A stretch of DNA of 9,877 bases from Oceanococcus sp041624435. Lineage in GTDB: Bacteria; Pseudomonadota; Gammaproteobacteria; Nevskiales; Oceanococcaceae. The stretch covers positions 1 to 9,877 of the forward strand of contig JBFJVB010000125.1 of NCBI GenBank assembly GCA_041624435.1, given 5' to 3'. How positions within the stretch are numbered: position 1 is the first letter of the stretch; each line of letters starts with the position of its first letter. Position numbers and translations under genes: made by a program. The notes below the pieces were generated by a model that saw only the letters and a program-made list of their open reading frames with translations, ran no database searches and had not been told where the DNA came from. This document shows, in pieces, positions 6,463 through 9,877 of the stretch.

Positions 6463-7311
6463 CTACGCGTTGCGCCGGTTCAAGAAGATCAGCCGCTCGA
6501 ACATATGCACGTCCTGCTCGTTCTTCAGCAGCGCCCCGTACAGCGGTGGCAATGATTTCTTGCCGTCGGTTTCGCGCAGGGCTTCGGGCGGAATGTCTTC
6601 GGCCAGCAACAGCTTGAGCCAGTCGAGCAGTTCCGAGGTGGAGGGTTTTTTCTTCAAACCCTGGATGTCGCGCAGGCCGAAAAACACGTCCATGGCCTCT
6701 TTCAACAGGCTCTTCTTGATGTCCGGAAAGTGCACATCGACGATCCGCTGCATCGTGTCCTGCTCCGGAAAGCTGATGTAGTGAAAGAAACACCGTCGCA
6801 GGAATGCATCGGGCAGTTCCTTTTCGTTGTTCGAGGTGATGATGATCAGCGGCCGATGCCGCGCCTTGATCGTGCGCTGGGTTTCATACACATAGAATTC
6901 CATCCGATCCAGTTCACGCAGCAGATCATTGGGAAATTCGATATCCGCCTTGTCGATTTCATCGATCAGCAGGATCGGCTGCTCTTCCTGTTCAAAGCAC
7001 TCCCACAGCTTGCCCTTGACGATGTAATTGCCGATATCGCCCACCCGGCCATCGCCCAACTGCGAATCACGCAGCCGCGAAACCGCATCGTATTCATACA
7101 GCCCCTGCTGCGCCTTGGTAGTGGACTTGATATGCCATTCAAAGAACGGCCGGCCCAGCGCCCGCGCGACTTCTTCGGCCAGCATGGTCTTGCCCGTACC
7201 CGGCTCGCCCTTGATCAACAGGGGTCGCTCCAGGGTCACCGCGGCATTCACCGCGAGCTTGAGATCGTCGGTGGCAACGTATTGCTCGGTTCCTTCAAAA
7301 CGCATGGTCAT
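6463..7311 (-). CDS. MoxR-family AAA+ ATPase
   Basis: The 282-residue product is a single AAA+ module that uses ATP hydrolysis to remodel or assemble protein partners. It shows Walker A GEPGTGKT (35-42, Lys41), Walker B ILLIDEID (113-120, Asp117-Glu118), sensor-1 TSNN (159-162) and an arginine-finger region LRRCFF (171-176). The C-terminal part (about 200-282) is a helical lid. Its size and VWA neighbour fit the MoxR class, perhaps the PA2707-like subfamily; subfamily assignment is inference. It lies between the exporter gene (45 bp upstream) and the VWA gene (37 bp downstream). ATG at 7311 and ATG at 7305 (two codons later) are both possible, as neither has a clear Shine-Dalgarno. Known relatives are RavA-ViaA and CoxD-CoxE, but no oxidoreductase client is encoded in the window. 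Confidence 0.92.
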   Translation of the reverse strand: MTMRFEGTEQYVATDDLKLAVNAAVTLERPLLIKGEPGTGKTMLAEEVARALGRPFFEWHIKSTTKAQQGLYEYDAVSRLRDSQLGDGRVGDIGNYIVKGKLWECFEQEEQPILLIDEIDKADIEFPNDLLRELDRMEFYVYETQRTIKARHRPLIIITSNNEKELPDAFLRRCFFHYISFPEQDTMQRIVDVHFPDIKKSLLKEAMDVFFGLRDIQGLKKKPSTSELLDWLKLLLAEDIPPEALRETDGKKSLPPLYGALLKNEQDVHMFERLIFLNRRNA

Positions 7312-7337
7312 ATCTACTGTGTCTGTGGTTGATGGGA

Positions 7338-7343
7338 ATTGTA
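7338..7343 (-). promoter_or_regulatory. Weak -10-like hexamer before the MoxR gene
   Basis: On the minus strand TACAAT matches TATAAT at five of six bases and would start transcription about 20 bases before the MoxR ATG. No -35 resembling TTGACA lies 16-18 bp upstream. It could be an internal promoter for moxR-VWA, or chance. Confidence 0.2.
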
Positions 7344-7356
7344 CATGGCCGCGGAC

Positions 7357-9669
7357 TCAGGCCTGGCGCGGGCCCAGTTGCAACCAGCGGTCCAGCCGCA
7401 GCAGCAAGGTCGGCAGGAACAGCAAGTCATACAGCAGGGCGATCAGAATCGTGATCGCGGTCAGCAAACCGGTGATTTCGTTCACCACGAAATCGGAAAA
7501 ACCCAGGATGCCGAAGCCCAGGCACAGGATGCTGGTGGTCACCAGCAGCGCCGTGCCCACCGTGCTGAACGCGTAGCGCACCGCATCTTCGGCGGATTTA
7601 TGCCCAGCCTGGCGCGCCCGCAAATATTTGGACAGAAAATGCACGGTGTCGTCCACCACGATTCCCAGGGAAATGCTGAAGATCGCCGCCACAGCCAGAT
7701 TCACCTCCTGCACGAACAGGCCCCACAGGCCAAATGCAATCAGGGAGGGAAAGGCATTGGGCACCAGACTGACCAGACCCAGGCGCCAGGAACGCAAGGC
7801 CAGCATCAAGGTGAGCGAGATGCTGAACAGGGCCACCAGCGAACCGGTCAGCATGCTGCGGATATTGTTCTGACCGATGTGAGCGAACATCACCGTCACG
7901 CCCGAGCCCGGCGCCTGCATGGCCGGCGCGTGTGCCATCAGCCAGTCCTGGGCCTGCTGTTCGAATTCGACAATCCGGGCGGCCTTGACGCCTTTCAAGG
8001 TGATCGTGAAGCGAGTGGCGGATTTGTCAAAATTCAGCTGATTGGACAGATCCAGACCAAACGGCAGCGAAAGCTCGTAGAGGAGCAGATACTGCGCCGC
8101 CAGATCGGGCTCATCGGGAACGCGGTACCAGGCCGGATCACCGCCGTGCATATCGCGGTTCAGGCGCTTCATTACCGCACTGAAACTGCCCACATGGGCG
8201 ACATTGGGCTGCTTCAGCGCCCACTCGGCAAAAGCATCCAGCGCCCGCAGGTACGCGGGATCGGTCACGGCGTTCGAGGCGCCCGCCGGCAAGGAAAACG
8301 CAATCGTATCGAATCCGGTCAGACGGGTTTCCAGGAACTCCGCGGCGTCGCGAATCGGCACCCCGGGATCAAAATACTGGTAGGTGCTGTCGGTCAGTTC
8401 GTTGCGCGGCGCCCAGGCTATCGCAAACGCCGCCAACGCCAGCCCGCCCCAGTACAGACCGGTGCGCTGCCTGATCACCCAGTCGCCCAGACGGGGTACC
8501 AGAGAGTCCTGGCCGCTGGCCCGCGGCGCCACCCGGATCGCGCCCATGAGGGCCGGCAGCACGCCCAGCGAAAAAATCCAGGCGTAGATCACCCCGATGG
8601 CGACGAAGGTGCCCAGCTCCCGAAACGGCGGAGAATCGCTGAAATTCAGGCAGATGAAACCAATCGCGGTGGTCAGGCTGGTCAGGAACACCGGCTGCAT
8701 GTTGATTTCCAGCGCCTTGAGTCGGGCGGCCTCGGCCGGCACCCCGTCTTTTTGCAGCTGCACATAGCTGACCAGCAGGTGAATCGCATCGCAGACGCAC
8801 AGGGTCATGATGATGATCGGCGAGGACACATTGATCTGATTCAGGGCAAAGCCCAGCCAGCCCACCGTGCCCAGCGTGGCCGGCAGGCTCAGCACGATGA
8901 CCAGCACCACCGCCACGGTCGCGACCAGGGAGCGCAGCATCAGCGCGGTCACGATGATCATCACCGCAAACATCAGCGGCACCAGGGTCTGCATGTCCTT
9001 GACCGTGGAATCGTTGAAGGCCTGATCGATGGCGGGCACCCCCATCAGATGCACCTTCACATCCGGATAAACTGCGTTCAGTTCCGCCTGGATCGCGCGC
9101 GCCTCCTGCATCACCGCCACCGTGGCTGCGCCGCGCTCCTGACTGCTGCCCACCGGCATTTCCAGGCGCGCATTCACCAGCGTCGCGCGGCCATCGGCCG
9201 AGACCAGGGCATTGCGCAGGCTCACTTCCGCCAGGGCGATGTCGCGTCGACGGGCGATTTCCGCCTCCGTCAACTGGGCCGCGCCTTCGAACAGGGCGTA
9301 AACTCGCAGATCGTCCCCGTCCGCCTGGGTGTGCTGGAAATTGCTCAGCGAATCCACTCGGATCACGCGCTGGAATTCCCATAAACGGGCGGTCAGCTCT
9401 TCGATCATCGCCAGGCGACCCGGTGTGAACAGATCACCCTGATCGACCCCGAGCATGAACGCGATGCTGTCGCTCTTGGTATAGGCCTCCTCCATCGCCT
9501 CATGCGCCACCAGGCGGGGATCATCGGCGGTAAAGAACAGCTTGTAGTCGTTCTCGAAGACCAGCCTGGGCAGGCCGGCTCCGGTCAGCAACAGCAGCAA
9601 GCCGCTGGCGACAGCCACGAGGTAGCGGCGCCGGACCAACCAGGTGGCGAGGACTTGGGCGGAAAACAT
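7357..9669 (-). CDS. MMPL/RND-superfamily exporter
   Basis: The 770-residue product has the internal duplication typical of RND/MMPL carriers: a first membrane helix (about 16-38), a large non-cytoplasmic loop (39-225), a five-helix block (228-385), a helix near 405-420, a second loop (421-605) and a second five-helix block (606-765). Acidic residues sit at matching places in the halves, Asp294 in LCVCDAIHLLVSY and Asp673-Asp674 in GIVVDDTVHFLSKY. They are likely proton-relay positions. Its moderate length and missing docking domains separate it from AcrB-type drug pumps (over 1000 residues); MMPL-type lipid or hydrophobe export is likelier, the substrate unknown. The ATG at 9669 is preferred over one at 9699 because CAGG (9677-9680) lies 7 bases upstream and a TATCAT hexamer covers the 9699 codon. 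No periplasmic adaptor or outer-membrane gene is in the window. The MoxR gene follows after 45 bp. Confidence 0.88.
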   Translation of the reverse strand: MFSAQVLATWLVRRRYLVAVASGLLLLLTGAGLPRLVFENDYKLFFTADDPRLVAHEAMEEAYTKSDSIAFMLGVDQGDLFTPGRLAMIEELTARLWEFQRVIRVDSLSNFQHTQADGDDLRVYALFEGAAQLTEAEIARRRDIALAEVSLRNALVSADGRATLVNARLEMPVGSSQERGAATVAVMQEARAIQAELNAVYPDVKVHLMGVPAIDQAFNDSTVKDMQTLVPLMFAVMIIVTALMLRSLVATVAVVLVIVLSLPATLGTVGWLGFALNQINVSSPIIIMTLCVCDAIHLLVSYVQLQKDGVPAEAARLKALEINMQPVFLTSLTTAIGFICLNFSDSPPFRELGTFVAIGVIYAWIFSLGVLPALMGAIRVAPRASGQDSLVPRLGDWVIRQRTGLYWGGLALAAFAIAWAPRNELTDSTYQYFDPGVPIRDAAEFLETRLTGFDTIAFSLPAGASNAVTDPAYLRALDAFAEWALKQPNVAHVGSFSAVMKRLNRDMHGGDPAWYRVPDEPDLAAQYLLLYELSLPFGLDLSNQLNFDKSATRFTITLKGVKAARIVEFEQQAQDWLMAHAPAMQAPGSGVTVMFAHIGQNNIRSMLTGSLVALFSISLTLMLALRSWRLGLVSLVPNAFPSLIAFGLWGLFVQEVNLAVAAIFSISLGIVVDDTVHFLSKYLRARQAGHKSAEDAVRYAFSTVGTALLVTTSILCLGFGILGFSDFVVNEITGLLTAITILIALLYDLLFLPTLLLRLDRWLQLGPRQA

Positions 9670-9697
9670 AGAACAGCCTGAGAGAGGGGATGGCGCC

Positions 9698-9734
9698 ATG
9701 ATAGCGCAAGATACATACCGGTTGGTATATTCAA
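9698..9734 (-). promoter_or_regulatory. Possible promoter region of the exporter gene
   Basis: On the minus strand, TTGAAT (9729-9734) is a -35 candidate paired with TATCTT (9708-9713) at a short 15-bp spacing. A better -10, TATCAT (9698-9703, five of six), has no good -35. Either gives a start upstream of 9669. The arrangement surrounds the inverted repeat at 9715-9728, which would sit in the promoter core. Confidence 0.35.
9715..9728. promoter_or_regulatory. TetR-type operator-like inverted repeat
   Basis: ATACC-GGTT-GGTAT is a perfect 5-bp inverted repeat with a 4-bp spacer, with one more matching pair two bases further out (9713/9730). Short ATACC/GGTAT or ACCGG-type palindromes are common TetR-family targets, and TetR regulators often control RND exporters. 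It lies 45 bp before the exporter start and 57 bp before recQ. No regulator gene is visible in the window, so the binding protein is unknown. Confidence 0.45.
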
Positions 9735-9785
9735 GTGTCGGCCGATTTCAGGCAAGATGGCGCCCCGCTTGCCCCTCACCCCTTC

Positions 9786-9877
9786 ATGACCCCCGTTTCC
9801 GTTCTACGTCAGGTTTTCGGCTACGACGCCTTTCGCGGCGAGCAGGCTGCGGTCATAGACGCGGTGCTGGCCGGCCA
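9786..9877 (+). CDS. recQ: ATP-dependent DNA helicase RecQ, N-terminal fragment
   Basis: Thirty codons are visible before the window ends. VLRQVFGYDAFRGEQAAVI matches the RecQ Q-motif region, which in E. coli reads FGY-FR-GQ and ends in Gln at the position of Gln20 here; this motif reads adenine in ATP-binding. The Walker A motif would follow just beyond the edge. RecQ unwinds DNA 3'-5' in recombination repair. The ATG at 9786 has no Shine-Dalgarno; an in-frame GTG at 9735 would add 17 residues (start also without a good site). RecQ proteins normally start close before the FGY motif, so 9786 is preferred. It is divergent from the exporter. Confidence 0.85.
   Translation, partial: MTPVSVLRQVFGYDAFRGEQAAVIDAVLAG

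Noticed and set aside
7339..9384. Long open frame on the plus strand opposite the exporter (681 codons)
   Set aside because: Its composition is dominated by His, Gln, Arg and Gly with no domain, and the minus-strand frame is a clear membrane transporter.
1..9877. CRISPR arrays, tRNA or rRNA genes, insertion sequences, toxin-antitoxin or phage-defence genes
   Set aside because: No repeated spacer pattern, cloverleaf, terminal inverted repeats with transposase, or defence-type domain combination was recognised. The MoxR-VWA pair resembles the common chaperone type, not the ternary defence systems that also use these domains.

Overview
The window is GC-rich chromosomal DNA, densely packed with ordinary metabolic and cell-envelope genes. 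Gene content (an E. coli-type FadE, a SanA-like protein, RecQ, a MoxR/VWA pair, an MMPL-type exporter) points to a gammaproteobacterium, perhaps one adapted to lipids or hydrocarbons. The genus cannot be fixed from this sequence. I see no transposase, integrase, phage gene, CRISPR array, tRNA or rRNA, and no base-composition break suggesting an island.

Layout. At 1-269 (+) is the 3' end of an alpha/beta hydrolase gene. A noncoding stretch at 270-531 holds a hairpin whose T-tract faces the minus strand, a G-quadruplex-type G-run, and a good sigma70-like promoter. fadE follows at 532-3006 (+). Convergent to it is a probable two-gene operon on the minus strand, a membrane-anchored lipase (3702-4661) followed by a SanA-like DUF218 protein (3027-3668). 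Divergent from the lipase is a family-6 uracil/hypoxanthine-DNA glycosylase (4715-5236, +). It ends in a perfect palindrome that also carries the stop codon of the next, convergent gene. A minus-strand run follows: an MMPL/RND exporter (7357-9669), a MoxR-family AAA+ ATPase (6463-7311) and a CoxE-like VWA protein (5250-6425), with gaps of 45 and 37 bp. Divergent from the exporter, recQ begins at 9786 and leaves the window. The 116 bp between them contains a TetR-type operator-like inverted repeat.

How the genes fit together. FadE performs the first dehydrogenation of fatty-acid beta-oxidation. The lipase could supply fatty acids or trim membrane lipids. SanA and the exporter belong to the envelope, and the MoxR-VWA pair is a predicted metal-dependent chaperone/assembly machine of unknown client. 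The two glycosylase and helicase genes are DNA-repair genes that appear to be simple neighbours. I found no convincing evidence for a wholly new system. The points most worth a second look are the unassigned minus-strand terminator near 275-301, the shared-stop palindrome at 5234-5252, the operator at 9715-9728, and the unknown client of the MoxR-VWA pair.
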